64,000 nt of DNA, taken from the NCBI GenBank assembly GCA_017303635.1, contig JAFLCG010000013.1:119001-183000 (forward strand), written 5' to 3'. A program made the translations under genes and the position numbers. The notes beneath the pieces were generated by a model, which saw only the letters and a list, made by a program, of their open reading frames with translations, made no database searches and had not been told where the DNA came from. The first letter of the stretch is position 1. Every line of letters begins with the position of its first letter. The stretch is from Anaerolineae bacterium (lineage in GTDB: Bacteria > Chloroflexota > Anaerolineae > Aggregatilineales > Phototrophicaceae). Positions 7,579 to 15,347 of the stretch are shown here, in pieces.

Positions 7579-7610
7579 AAGGCGCAGGGCGAAGGCTCCG
7601 CGCCTTTTTT
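7579..7610 (+). terminator. Intrinsic terminator/attenuator before aroH
   Basis: The arms AAGGCGCAGGGC (7579-7590) and GCTCCGCGCCTT (7595-7606) pair with a GAAG loop and are followed by T6 (7605-7610). It stands 31 bases before aroH, at the end of the leader. The 3' arm (7596-7604) can instead pair with GGCGCGAG at 7528-7535 inside the leader frame. A translating ribosome would cover that segment but a ribosome stalled on the Tyr codons would leave it free. This gives a plausible antiterminator, by inference. Confidence 0.7.
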
Positions 7611-7641
7611 ATTACATTAGGCAGCGAAGGGAAATAGAGGC

Positions 7642-8034
7642 ATGACGTTGATGTGCCGGGGTGTGCGCGGCGCAACCACCACCACCGAAGACACCGCAGA
7701 GGCAATCTGGGAACGGACACGGGAATTGATGCAGGCCCTGATCGAAACCAATGGGATTGACGAGGACCATGTCGCTAGCGTCATTTTTACCACAACCCCG
7801 GATTTGACAGCGGCCTTCCCGGCGAAGGCTGCACGTGATCTGGGCTGGCATCGGACGGCCTTACTTGGCGCCCAGGAGATGGCTGTTAGAGAGAGTATTC
7901 CGTTGTGTATCCGGGTTCTGATTCTCTGGAATACCGAGCGAACACTCGATGAGATTCAGCACATATACATGCATGGAGCAACAGCCCTACGCCCTGATCT
8001 CTATCCCGATAACAAGATTGTGGTGGATGAGTAA
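7642..8034 (+). CDS. aroH: Chorismate mutase, AroH class
   Basis: This enzyme converts chorismate to prephenate for Phe and Tyr synthesis. It is 130 aa, the normal size for the trimeric monofunctional AroH type. The active-site residues known from Bacillus subtilis AroH are all present: Arg9 (GVRGAT), Glu79 (AQEM), Arg91 (CIRVL) and Tyr109 (HIYMHGA). A purine-rich AGAGG precedes ATG 7642. It is the first gene after the putative attenuator and is followed directly by tyrA. There is no fused prephenate dehydratase or dehydrogenase domain. Confidence 0.95.
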   Translation: MTLMCRGVRGATTTTEDTAEAIWERTRELMQALIETNGIDEDHVASVIFTTTPDLTAAFPAKAARDLGWHRTALLGAQEMAVRESIPLCIRVLILWNTERTLDEIQHIYMHGATALRPDLYPDNKIVVDE

Positions 8035-8068
8035 CGGCAGTCTGTATGTAGGAGCAAATGGTAAACAC

Positions 8069-8962
8069 ATGACTTCGGGTGGTTTTCGTACTCGTCATCT
8101 GACAGTGGTTGGTCTTGGCATGATGGGCGGCTCATTAGCTATGGCCTTGCGCGAACAGGCTGAACACATCACAGCCGTGGAGGTCAGTGCCGAGTCCCGC
8201 GATTATGCTCTTAAGCAGGGCATTGTGGATACGGCTACTGACGACTTACAGGCTGGTGTCAAGGATGCCGAAACGGTTATCCTGTGTGCGCCTGTGCGGA
8301 TTATTCAGTCCATGGTAAAGCAGCGTATTGGTGCCTGGCTTCGTTCCAATACACTGTTGATTGACATCGGCAGCACCAAACAGGATATTTGCGAAGCCAT
8401 GGCGAGCCTTCCGATTGGCATTCAGGCCGTCGGTGGGCATCCCATGACAGGCAAAGATGCGAGCGGAGTCCAGTTTGCTGACCGCAATCTGTATCGCAAT
8501 CGTCCGTTTGTCCTTTGCCCGACCCGGCGTACAACTCCGGCAGCCAGATTGCGTGCCCTGGACTTGGTTGCAGCATTAGGCGCGATTCCATTTGAGATGG
8601 AAGCCCAGCGGCATGATCGTTTAGTTGCGGCGATCAGTCACTTGCCTTATTTGCTGAGCGCGGCACTGGTGGCAACGGTTGCCAAAGAGGGTGAGGTTGA
8701 TCCTACCGTATGGGAACTTGCTGCAGGCGGTTTTCGGGATATGTCCCGGTTGGCAGGGCAGGATGTTGTCATGATGGGGGATATCCTCAGCACCAATACG
8801 ACGGCAGTTGCGACCTTATTGGCACTTTTCCGTGTACAGCTCGCCCAGTTGGAAGCGATGCTCATTTCGCAGGAACATGATCAACTGGCGCGTTCACTTT
8901 ATCCCACACGAGAAGCGCGCTTGAACTGGTATCAACGTTATGAGAACGGACATAAGACATGA
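8069..8962 (+). CDS. tyrA: Prephenate/arogenate dehydrogenase
   Basis: This NAD(P)-dependent enzyme carries out oxidative decarboxylation of prephenate (or arogenate) in tyrosine synthesis. From ATG 8069 it is 297 aa. The Rossmann motif GLGMMGGS begins near residue 15. DIGSTKQDI and the catalytic-region GGHPMTGKDASGV are clear. There is no C-terminal ACT domain. The frame is open further upstream (ATG 8027 overlaps the aroH stop by eight bases), but starting at 8069 puts the nucleotide-binding strand in the normal place. AGGAG at 8050-8054 is 14 bases upstream, which is rather far, so 8027 is not excluded. The stop overlaps aroA (ATGA). Confidence 0.93.
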   Translation: MTSGGFRTRHLTVVGLGMMGGSLAMALREQAEHITAVEVSAESRDYALKQGIVDTATDDLQAGVKDAETVILCAPVRIIQSMVKQRIGAWLRSNTLLIDIGSTKQDICEAMASLPIGIQAVGGHPMTGKDASGVQFADRNLYRNRPFVLCPTRRTTPAARLRALDLVAALGAIPFEMEAQRHDRLVAAISHLPYLLSAALVATVAKEGEVDPTVWELAAGGFRDMSRLAGQDVVMMGDILSTNTTAVATLLALFRVQLAQLEAMLISQEHDQLARSLYPTREARLNWYQRYENGHKT

Positions 8963-10269
8963 CAGCTAAAGACTGTTTCGTGGTACAGCCAGGTGGTCCG
9001 CTTAAGGGGAGCACCTCTGTACCGGGTGATAAATCCATCTCGCATCGGGCGGTGATGTTTGGTGCACTGGCACAAGGACAAACTCATGTTCGCGCCTGGC
9101 TGCCTGCCGGGGATACGGAAGCCTCGCTTGCCAGTGTGATGAAGCTCGGTATAAAGGTTGAACGCCATAACAAATATGAAATGACGATTCATGGCGGTGA
9201 GTTTCAAAAGCCGGATGGACCATTGAATCTGGTTAATGCCGGAACAGGTATTCGTTTGATTGCCGGAATTATGTGTGGTCAACCCTTTGAGAGCATACTG
9301 GATGGCAGCGAGCAACTCCGTCGCCGTCCAATGAAACGGATCGTTACACCACTCCAGCAAATGGGCGCGAATATCACTGCGACCAATGACCGTGCTCCGC
9401 TGACCATCGTACCAGCACAGATGCACGGAATACGGTACGATATGCCGGTTGCCAGCGCCCAAGTCAAAAGTGCTATTCTGCTGGCGGGTCTGTATGCAGA
9501 AGGTGAAACGATTGTCACTCAACCGGGTCCGGCCCGTGATCATACAGAGCGCATGTTGAGTGCGATGGGGGCGGATATTCATACGGACGGTCACTTGGTT
9601 GCCATCCGCCCGAAGTGGCCGCTTCAGCCGATGAATGTGACGGTTCCGGGCGATATTTCGTCAGCAGCCTTTGTTATTGTGGCCGGGTTATTAGTACCGG
9701 GTAGCGACCTAACCCTGACGGGTATCAATCTGAACCCGACTCGTACCGGTTTACTGGATGTGCTGAGGCAAATGGGTGCTGATCTCATCGTTGAGGAAAC
9801 TGGCCTGGAAGCTGGCGAGCCTGTGGGTACGATTCGAGTACGTCATAGTGCTCTGAAGGGGACTGAGGTTGGTGGCGATGTAGTCGTTGAGATGATCGAC
9901 GAATTTCCTATTCTCATGGTTGCTGCTCTCCAGGCGGAAGGGGAGACTATCGTTCGCGATGCTCAGGAACTTCGGGTGAAGGAAACGGATCGTATTGCAG
10001 TGATGGCCCAGGAACTTCGTAAGTTTGGCGCAGAAATTACCGAGACGCCCGATGGTTTCCGAATTCGTGGCCCCCAGCAACTGAAGGCTGCAAAGGTAGA
10101 TGGACACGACGACCACCGTGTTTCCATGAGTTTGTCAGTGGCGGGGTTGGTCGCCAGCGGACGCACGACTGTTCTGGACGCACGTTGTGCTGGGGACTCT
10201 TTTCCTGGTTTTGCCGAAACACTGACCAAACTGGGTGCGGATATACTTGTAGAAGACATAGTGACATAG
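8959..10269 (+). CDS. aroA: 5-enolpyruvylshikimate-3-phosphate synthase
   Basis: This enzyme transfers enolpyruvate from PEP to shikimate-3-phosphate and is the target of glyphosate. It is 436 aa. Visible motifs are VPGDKSISHRAVMFG (substrate Lys and Arg), NAGTGIRLIAG, RRRPMKR, SAQVKSAILLAGL, DEFPILMVAA and ELRVKETDR. The PEP-site loop has Gly (NAGTG), not the Ala of the glyphosate-tolerant CP4-type enzyme. It is translationally coupled to tyrA through ATGA. Confidence 0.97.
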   Translation: MTAKDCFVVQPGGPLKGSTSVPGDKSISHRAVMFGALAQGQTHVRAWLPAGDTEASLASVMKLGIKVERHNKYEMTIHGGEFQKPDGPLNLVNAGTGIRLIAGIMCGQPFESILDGSEQLRRRPMKRIVTPLQQMGANITATNDRAPLTIVPAQMHGIRYDMPVASAQVKSAILLAGLYAEGETIVTQPGPARDHTERMLSAMGADIHTDGHLVAIRPKWPLQPMNVTVPGDISSAAFVIVAGLLVPGSDLTLTGINLNPTRTGLLDVLRQMGADLIVEETGLEAGEPVGTIRVRHSALKGTEVGGDVVVEMIDEFPILMVAALQAEGETIVRDAQELRVKETDRIAVMAQELRKFGAEITETPDGFRIRGPQQLKAAKVDGHDDHRVSMSLSVAGLVASGRTTVLDARCAGDSFPGFAETLTKLGADILVEDIVT

Positions 10270-10318
10270 TCAGGTTCTAGACGCGTGCGACTGTGCGTCT
10301 TTGAGAGCAAGGCATCTG

Positions 10319-11158
10319 ATGGTGAACAAAGTTGGATTGATAGGTTGGCCCGTCGAGCATAGCATCAGCCCGAATATGCATAACGCTGCGTTTTGGGCGC
10401 TGGGCATGACTGATTGGTCATATGAATTGGTTCCTATTCCGCCGGATATTGTGGGTAAGTCCTTAAGGACGCTCAGGGATGAAGGCGGATTTGTAGGCGT
10501 TAATGTGACGGTACCGCTCAAGCAGTCCGTAATGCCTTATGTCAAACCGGATGAACGGGCACGCGCTATCGGCGCCGTGAATACCATTGACTTCAGGGAT
10601 GGCAGCGGTACCAATACCGATGTAATGGGTTTTCTGGACGATCTTAAGGCAAACGGTATCAATCCTGCTGGGATGAATGTATTGGTTCTGGGTGCTGGAG
10701 GCGCAGCCCGTGCAGCCATTTATGGTTTAGCGCGCAGCAGTGCTAAAGTTACGGTCGTTAACCGCACGATAGACCGTGCTCGCGAGATGGTCACTGAACT
10801 GGTTGCCACTGCAGGAATCCAAAACGTCACAGTAGAGATGTTAGACGATGCTGCGGAGCAGCCCATTGATTTGATTGTGAACTGTACCTCAGTGGGTATG
10901 TGGCCTAATGTCGAAGAGTCGCCTTGGATTTCTGGAGTTCCATTTCCACGGGGTATTACCCTTTATGAAATGGTTTATCGCCCTGAGTCGACGATGCTGA
11001 TGCATCAGGCTATTTCAAGGGGTGGGCATGTGATTGGTGGATTAGGAATGTTAGTGCGGCAAGGTGCCGCCGCATTTGAGTTGTGGACTGGCAAAGCTGC
11101 GCCTTTAGACGTGATGTTTGAGGCGGCACGTCAGGCTTTAGTCGCGAAGTCTAAATAA
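10319..11158 (+). CDS. aroE: Shikimate dehydrogenase (NADP)
   Basis: This enzyme reduces 3-dehydroshikimate to shikimate. From ATG 10319 it is 279 aa. The shikimate-binding segment is HSISPNMHNAAF, the catalytic Lys is in VTVPLKQ, and the partner Asp is in NTDVMGF. The nucleotide site is VLGAGGAARAA followed by NRTIDRA, consistent with NADP. The frame stays open to a TTG at 10301, but GCAAGG six bases before ATG 10319 and the protein start MVNKVGLIGWPV favour the later codon. It is the last gene of the aroH-tyrA-aroA-aroE group, and the next gene runs on the other strand. Confidence 0.95.
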   Translation: MVNKVGLIGWPVEHSISPNMHNAAFWALGMTDWSYELVPIPPDIVGKSLRTLRDEGGFVGVNVTVPLKQSVMPYVKPDERARAIGAVNTIDFRDGSGTNTDVMGFLDDLKANGINPAGMNVLVLGAGGAARAAIYGLARSSAKVTVVNRTIDRAREMVTELVATAGIQNVTVEMLDDAAEQPIDLIVNCTSVGMWPNVEESPWISGVPFPRGITLYEMVYRPESTMLMHQAISRGGHVIGGLGMLVRQGAAAFELWTGKAAPLDVMFEAARQALVAKSK

Positions 11159-11187
11159 TGGTGGTGGAGCTCATGCGGGGAACGAAA

Positions 11188-11208
11188 AAGGCGGTATGAA
11201 ACCGCCTT
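11188..11208 (-). terminator. Terminator of the flp pilin gene
   Basis: AAGGCGGT and ACCGCCTT pair across a five-base loop. Read on the minus strand, the hairpin is followed by TTTTCGTT. It lies 20 bases after the flp stop, and may also stop transcripts from aroE on the plus strand (weaker T-run there). Confidence 0.8.
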
Positions 11209-11228
11209 CTTCGGTACTGAAGACTAGA

Positions 11229-11375
11229 TTAGAGGTTAGTGACGACGTTCGAGAAGATGTTGCCGATAGCCGGGCCGATCAGGGCCAGAATGACGATAAC
11301 GACAACGGCGACCAGAACCAGAATCAGAGCGTATTCGACCAGACCTTGACCTTCTTCGCGGGGCATGTACAACAT
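11229..11375 (-). CDS. flp: Flp/Fap-type pilin, 48 aa
   Basis: This small gene reads MLYMPREEGQGLVEYALILV at its start. It has the Flp pilin landmarks: basic/acidic leader, Gly-Gln-Gly-Leu-Val-Glu-Tyr-Ala (position 5 Glu and Tyr), then a hydrophobic helix to about residue 40 and a short polar tail. Flp pilins are exported and cleaved by a TadV/CpaA-type peptidase and assembled by the Tad machinery, none of which is in this window. A strong GAGGAG precedes the ATG and a clean hairpin terminator follows, so it is a stand-alone, probably well-expressed transcript. The opposite-strand frame over the same bases is a shadow. Confidence 0.9.
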   Translation of the reverse strand: MLYMPREEGQGLVEYALILVLVAVVVIVILALIGPAIGNIFSNVVTNL

Positions 11376-11495
11376 TTCAAACACTCCTCATAAAGTTGGA
11401 TGTAGATCGTCAAGACGATGATTTGGATGAACGATCTATATGTAAAGATAGCAGCAGTAATGAATTGAAACAATTGAGATCTGTGAATTGTGTAA

Positions 11496-11528
11496 ATTTT
11501 CTCAACAACGATGTTATGTTGAGAAAAT
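11496..11528. promoter_or_regulatory. 12-bp perfect dyad between flp and aroC
   Basis: ATTTTCTCAACA (11496-11507) is repeated in inverted form at 11517-11528 around a nine-base centre, 25 bases before the aroC start and upstream of the divergent flp gene. There is no T-run, so an operator or a 5'UTR hairpin fits better than a terminator. The rest of 11376-11553 is AT-rich promoter space without a gene. Confidence 0.6.
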
Positions 11529-11553
11529 CTCTAGTCAATGAGGTAAATCAGGT

Positions 11554-12729
11554 ATGTTGCGATTTCTGACAGCAGGCGAAAGTCATGGGCCATTGTTGAG
11601 CGCCATCATGGATGGATTGCCGGCTGGATTACCTCTGCACGCGGACGACATCAATCTCGAGTTGGCGCGTCGTCAGCAAGGTTATGGCTCTGGTGGCCGC
11701 ATGAATATTGAACGGGATGAAGTTCGAATAACTGCTGGGTTGATGAATGGTATGACAACAGGTGGTCCGCTGGCACTACATGTTGAAAACCGGGATTTTA
11801 AGAACTGGAAAGAAAAAGATATTGACCCAATGCCGACGCCGCGGCCCGGTCATGCTGATCTGACAGGTGCGATTAAGTACGGTTATCGAGATTTACGAGT
11901 AGCCCTTGAACGGGCGAGCGCCCGTGAAACGACGATGCGGGTGGCTGCAGGGGCTGTAGCTCGCAAACTGCTGGCTGAGTTTGGGATTGTCATTGGTGGC
12001 TACGTGACGCAGGTCGGGGCGGTCAAGGTTGATGTGCCGGTTGAACTGCCCTATTTAGAGCGCTTTACAATTGCTGAGGGTAACGATGTGCGTTCTCCGG
12101 TGTTGAATGCAGTGGATTCAATGCATGAGGCTATCCGTCAGATCAAAATTGATAAGGATACCCTCGGCGGCGTGATGGAAATCGTTGCGCTGAATGTGCC
12201 ACCAGGTTTAGGTTCTCACGTTCATTGGGATCGGCGCTTGGATGCCAAAATCGTCGCCGCGATGGTCAGTATCCACGCGATGAAAGGGGCGGAGATCGGC
12301 CCTGCCTTCGAGAATGCGGGCAAGCCTGGCACCCAGGTGCATGATGCAATCGCACTTGGCGAAGAGGGGAATCTCATCCGCAAGACCAATCGTGCAGGCG
12401 GCTTTGAAGGTGGTATCACAACTGGTGAGCCGATTGTGGCACGGGTAGCGATGAAACCAATTGCCACCATTCTACAAGCCATGGAGTCGGTCAATCTGGC
12501 GACAGGCGAACCGGAACCGACGGTGTATGAACGCAGTGATTTTTGTGCACTACCACGTGCTGTTCCGATTGGTGAAGCCATGATGGCGCTCGTGATTGCA
12601 GATGCCTTGTTGGAAAAACTCGGCGGGGATAGCATTGGGGAAATGCGTCCTCGTTTTGATACACTTCGGCGCGCGCGGTTGTCAGAACTACCGATGGATA
12701 ATGTGGAATGGCGGTTTGGCTATGAATGA
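11554..12729 (+). CDS. aroC: Chorismate synthase
   Basis: This enzyme makes chorismate from EPSP with reduced FMN as cofactor. It is 391 aa. The first signature is MLRFLTAGESHGP, followed by the RQQGYGSGGRM loop with basic residues. The second signature is ERASARETTMRVAAGA. The C-terminus ends in WRFGYE. ATG 11554 follows GAGGTAAATCAGGT. It starts the second aro run (aroC-aroK-aroB-zinc ribbon-aroQ). Its end overlaps aroK by eight bases. Confidence 0.97.
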   Translation: MLRFLTAGESHGPLLSAIMDGLPAGLPLHADDINLELARRQQGYGSGGRMNIERDEVRITAGLMNGMTTGGPLALHVENRDFKNWKEKDIDPMPTPRPGHADLTGAIKYGYRDLRVALERASARETTMRVAAGAVARKLLAEFGIVIGGYVTQVGAVKVDVPVELPYLERFTIAEGNDVRSPVLNAVDSMHEAIRQIKIDKDTLGGVMEIVALNVPPGLGSHVHWDRRLDAKIVAAMVSIHAMKGAEIGPAFENAGKPGTQVHDAIALGEEGNLIRKTNRAGGFEGGITTGEPIVARVAMKPIATILQAMESVNLATGEPEPTVYERSDFCALPRAVPIGEAMMALVIADALLEKLGGDSIGEMRPRFDTLRRARLSELPMDNVEWRFGYE

Positions 12730-13228
12730 CCATAACATCGTAATCACAGGCTTTATGGGGACCGGTAAATCGACGGTCAGTCGCTTGGTGGCTGAAAAGC
12801 TTGGTCGTACGCTTGTTGATACGGATGCCGAAATCGAAAAGCGGATCGGTAAGCCGGTTGCACGCATTTTTGCTGAAGAAGGCGAAACCTACTTTCGTCT
12901 GGTTGAGCGCCGTATGTGTCGTTTTCTGGCAGCACAGCGCGGTTTTGTGATCTCAACAGGTGGCGGGATGCTGGTCGATGACGGCAACCGGGATGTGATG
13001 TTGGCATCTGGTACGGTGGTGTGTCTTACAGCAGACCCTGAGGTACTTGCAGAACGACTTCGTGCCGATCAATCAGACCGGCCGCTCATGCGCGGAAACT
13101 GGCGCGGATTGTTGGAGCAGCGCCGTTCGGCTTATGAATCTATCCCTATTCAGATTGATACCAGCCATAAATCGCCTGAACAAATTGCAGATGAGATCGT
13201 AGCACTATGCCAGACCGCATCCGTGTAA
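12722..13228 (+). CDS. aroK: Shikimate kinase
   Basis: This enzyme phosphorylates shikimate with ATP. It is 168 aa from ATG 12722, which lies inside the last codons of aroC. The P-loop is GFMGTGKST (residues 9-17). Shikimate is bound by DTDAEIEKR and the Gly triplet in STGGGMLV. The lid has RPLMRGN. The frame is open well upstream of this ATG, but only this start gives a normal shikimate kinase N-terminus. The 3' end overlaps aroB by 22 bases. Confidence 0.95.
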   Translation: MNDHNIVITGFMGTGKSTVSRLVAEKLGRTLVDTDAEIEKRIGKPVARIFAEEGETYFRLVERRMCRFLAAQRGFVISTGGGMLVDDGNRDVMLASGTVVCLTADPEVLAERLRADQSDRPLMRGNWRGLLEQRRSAYESIPIQIDTSHKSPEQIADEIVALCQTASV

Positions 13229-14256
13229 ATGCGCCCGGCGGTGGATATGATATTCATATAGGGTCTGTTCTTGTTGAGGATGGACTGTCTCATTTGCGGC
13301 AAACCGTGGGGGTTGCCCGCTGCGTTATAGTTACCAATACCACACTTGAGCCACTGTACAGTCAGGTCTTGAAAGCTGCGTTACCAGAGGCCGTAATTGT
13401 CACCATGCCTGATGGTGAGCAGCATAAGACCATGGATACAGTAGGCCGGCTCTATGAAGCCTTTGTCCGTGCAAAGCTTGACCGTGCTGGGGTGGTGATC
13501 GCGTTTGGCGGTGGCGTCGTGGGCGACACAGCCGGATTTGCGGCAGCGACTTTTATGCGGGGTGTGCGACTCATCCAGATTCCTACATCGCTGCTCTCGA
13601 TGGTTGACTCGAGTGTGGGCGGCAAAGTAGGTGTTGATCTGCCAATAGGCAAGAATCTAGTTGGTGCATTTAAACAACCGGATGCGGTATTCATTGATCC
13701 GACGATGCTGACAACCCTGCCAGCACGTGAATGGCGTTGCGGTATGGCAGAGGTTATTAAGCATGGTCTGCTGGCCGATTCAACGTTACTTGATCCGCGT
13801 ATGTGGGCACCTGAACGTGTACCGGAGCTGATTCGGCGGGCGGTCCAGGTTAAGGTTAACGTGGTCGAAGCCGATCCCTACGAACAAAATGTTCGCGCAC
13901 ATCTCAACTTGGGGCATACTTTTGCTCATGCAATCGAACAAGTTTCTGGGTATGCCTGGCCGCATGGTGAAGCCGTCGGCGTCGGGTTAGTTGCTGCGGC
14001 CCGACTGTCGGTCGCACACGGATTGGCACAGATCGATATTGCCAATCAGGTCGAAACACTGGTTGCAGAGCTTGGCTTGCCGACTCGGATAGGGGAACTT
14101 AGTCCAGAGGCACTTTATGCAGCGATGAGCACCGATAAAAAATGGGCAGCAGGCAAATCCCGCTTTGTTCTACTGCGCAGAGTCGGGGAACCCTTGATTG
14201 CTGAGGGGATCGACCGCGACACTGTTCTGAAGGTGTTACAGGGCTTGGACTCATGA
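13207..14256 (+). CDS. aroB: 3-dehydroquinate synthase
   Basis: This NAD- and metal-dependent enzyme cyclises DAHP to dehydroquinate. It is 349 aa. Motifs are MPDGEQHKT, the NAD-binding FGGGVVGDTAGFAA, the MVDSSVGGKVGVD segment, and metal ligands in NLGHTFAHAIE and WPHGEAVGVG. Together with aroC and aroK it forms a tight overlapping unit. A DAHP synthase gene to feed it is not found in the window. Confidence 0.97.
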   Translation: MPDRIRVNAPGGGYDIHIGSVLVEDGLSHLRQTVGVARCVIVTNTTLEPLYSQVLKAALPEAVIVTMPDGEQHKTMDTVGRLYEAFVRAKLDRAGVVIAFGGGVVGDTAGFAAATFMRGVRLIQIPTSLLSMVDSSVGGKVGVDLPIGKNLVGAFKQPDAVFIDPTMLTTLPAREWRCGMAEVIKHGLLADSTLLDPRMWAPERVPELIRRAVQVKVNVVEADPYEQNVRAHLNLGHTFAHAIEQVSGYAWPHGEAVGVGLVAAARLSVAHGLAQIDIANQVETLVAELGLPTRIGELSPEALYAAMSTDKKWAAGKSRFVLLRRVGEPLIAEGIDRDTVLKVLQGLDS

Positions 14257-14711
14257 TTATTTTTGGGATGAGTCCTCGTACCAAAACAACGGGCACTGGC
14301 ACATTCTTTTGCCCTCACTGCCGGACTTCTCGCAGTTATGAGCGCAAGGAAGGGCGTAATTATTTCTCGCTTTACTTTATTCCGCTCATTCCCTTGGGTA
14401 AGCCACAGACGTATATCGAGTGCAGCACGTGTCATGTCACCTTTACCGCGGAGGTATTGAGCGCCAAAGCGCCGCCGGCGAAAGCCGATCTGGTGACGCA
14501 TCTGAACACCTTGAAGACCTCACTGGAGCAGGGGACACCAGTTGAATATGCGTTGCGTGATCTGACGATTGCTGGGGTCGATCGGGATGTTGCCCTGGGA
14601 CTGGTCAAATCAGCCATCGGAGAAGCCCGACGCATCTGTCCGGAGGATGGGTTGAGCTATGCCATCAGCGTGACCAAATGCAGCGAATGTGGTACGCCGT
14701 TGCCATTATGA
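14253..14711 (+). CDS. Small zinc-ribbon protein of unknown function
   Basis: This is a 152 aa protein coupled to aroB by ATGA. The N-terminal 65 residues form a zinc ribbon of the kind found in membrane-associated zinc-ribbon proteins: FFCPHCRTSRSYERKEGR, a hydrophobic segment (YFIPLIPLGKP), then ECSTCHVTF. A third Cys pair (CSEC) sits at the very C-terminus. The middle is helical and polar. There is no enzyme motif. Its place inside the aro run is constant enough here to suggest co-expression but gives no clear link to chorismate synthesis. Confidence 0.8.
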   Translation: MIIFGMSPRTKTTGTGTFFCPHCRTSRSYERKEGRNYFSLYFIPLIPLGKPQTYIECSTCHVTFTAEVLSAKAPPAKADLVTHLNTLKTSLEQGTPVEYALRDLTIAGVDRDVALGLVKSAIGEARRICPEDGLSYAISVTKCSECGTPLPL

Positions 14712-14733
14712 TTGTTTACCAGGAATAGTGCTT

Positions 14734-15189
14734 ATGAGTAAACGAATACTACTTTTACATGGTCCAAACCTAAACCTGCTCGGCATACGGGAGCCGGAGA
14801 AATATGGCACAACCACACTGGAACAGATCAACCAGTTGTGTGATTCGCGGGCGCGTTGGCATAAAGCGGAATTACGAGCTGAACAATCCAATCATGAAGG
14901 GGCCTTGATTGACGTACTGCATGTTGCCCGAAACTGGGCAGATGGTGTCGTCTTCAATCCTGGTGCATATACTCACACCTCGATAGCGCTGCGTGATGCC
15001 ATTAGCGCAATCCAGATTCCCGTGGTCGAAGTTCATCTCTCGAATGTGCATGCGCGGGAAGAATTTCGCCATAAGTCGCTCTTAGCTCCGGTGTGTATCG
15101 GGCAGATCAGCGGATTTGGCTGGCGCAGTTACCTGTTAGGAATCGATGCTCTTCTCGGTTTTCTGGGTGCACTCCACGAGCCAGGCTAA
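14734..15189 (+). CDS. aroQ: 3-dehydroquinate dehydratase, type II
   Basis: This enzyme dehydrates 3-dehydroquinate to 3-dehydroshikimate. From ATG 14734 (AGGAA eight bases upstream) it is 151 aa, normal for the dodecameric type II enzyme. Catalytic Tyr24 is in REPEKYG and the catalytic His is in VEVHLSNVHAREEFR. LLLHGPNLNLLG, SNHEGALID and NPGAYTHTS are the other signatures. It ends the second aro run. Confidence 0.97.
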   Translation: MSKRILLLHGPNLNLLGIREPEKYGTTTLEQINQLCDSRARWHKAELRAEQSNHEGALIDVLHVARNWADGVVFNPGAYTHTSIALRDAISAIQIPVVEVHLSNVHAREEFRHKSLLAPVCIGQISGFGWRSYLLGIDALLGFLGALHEPG

Positions 15190-15347
15190 TTTGTTGTTGG
15201 GCCTGACCAATCTAGATGTATAACCTGTTGGCGTATCCCACTCTGCACGCTGGAAGACTTGGCGCGCTATACTACGCGGTAAATTGCCCCGACGACATAA
15301 AATGGTGGATTTGGGACTGCTCCATACCGACCACGAAGGGATAGCAC

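Noticed and set aside
7380..7641. T-box riboswitch before aroH.
   Set aside because: There is no AGGGTGGNACCGCG-like T-box motif. A leader peptide with a terminator explains the region better.
11196..11393. Open frame on the plus strand over the flp region.
   Set aside because: The minus strand encodes a textbook Flp pilin with ribosome site and terminator. The plus frame is its shadow.
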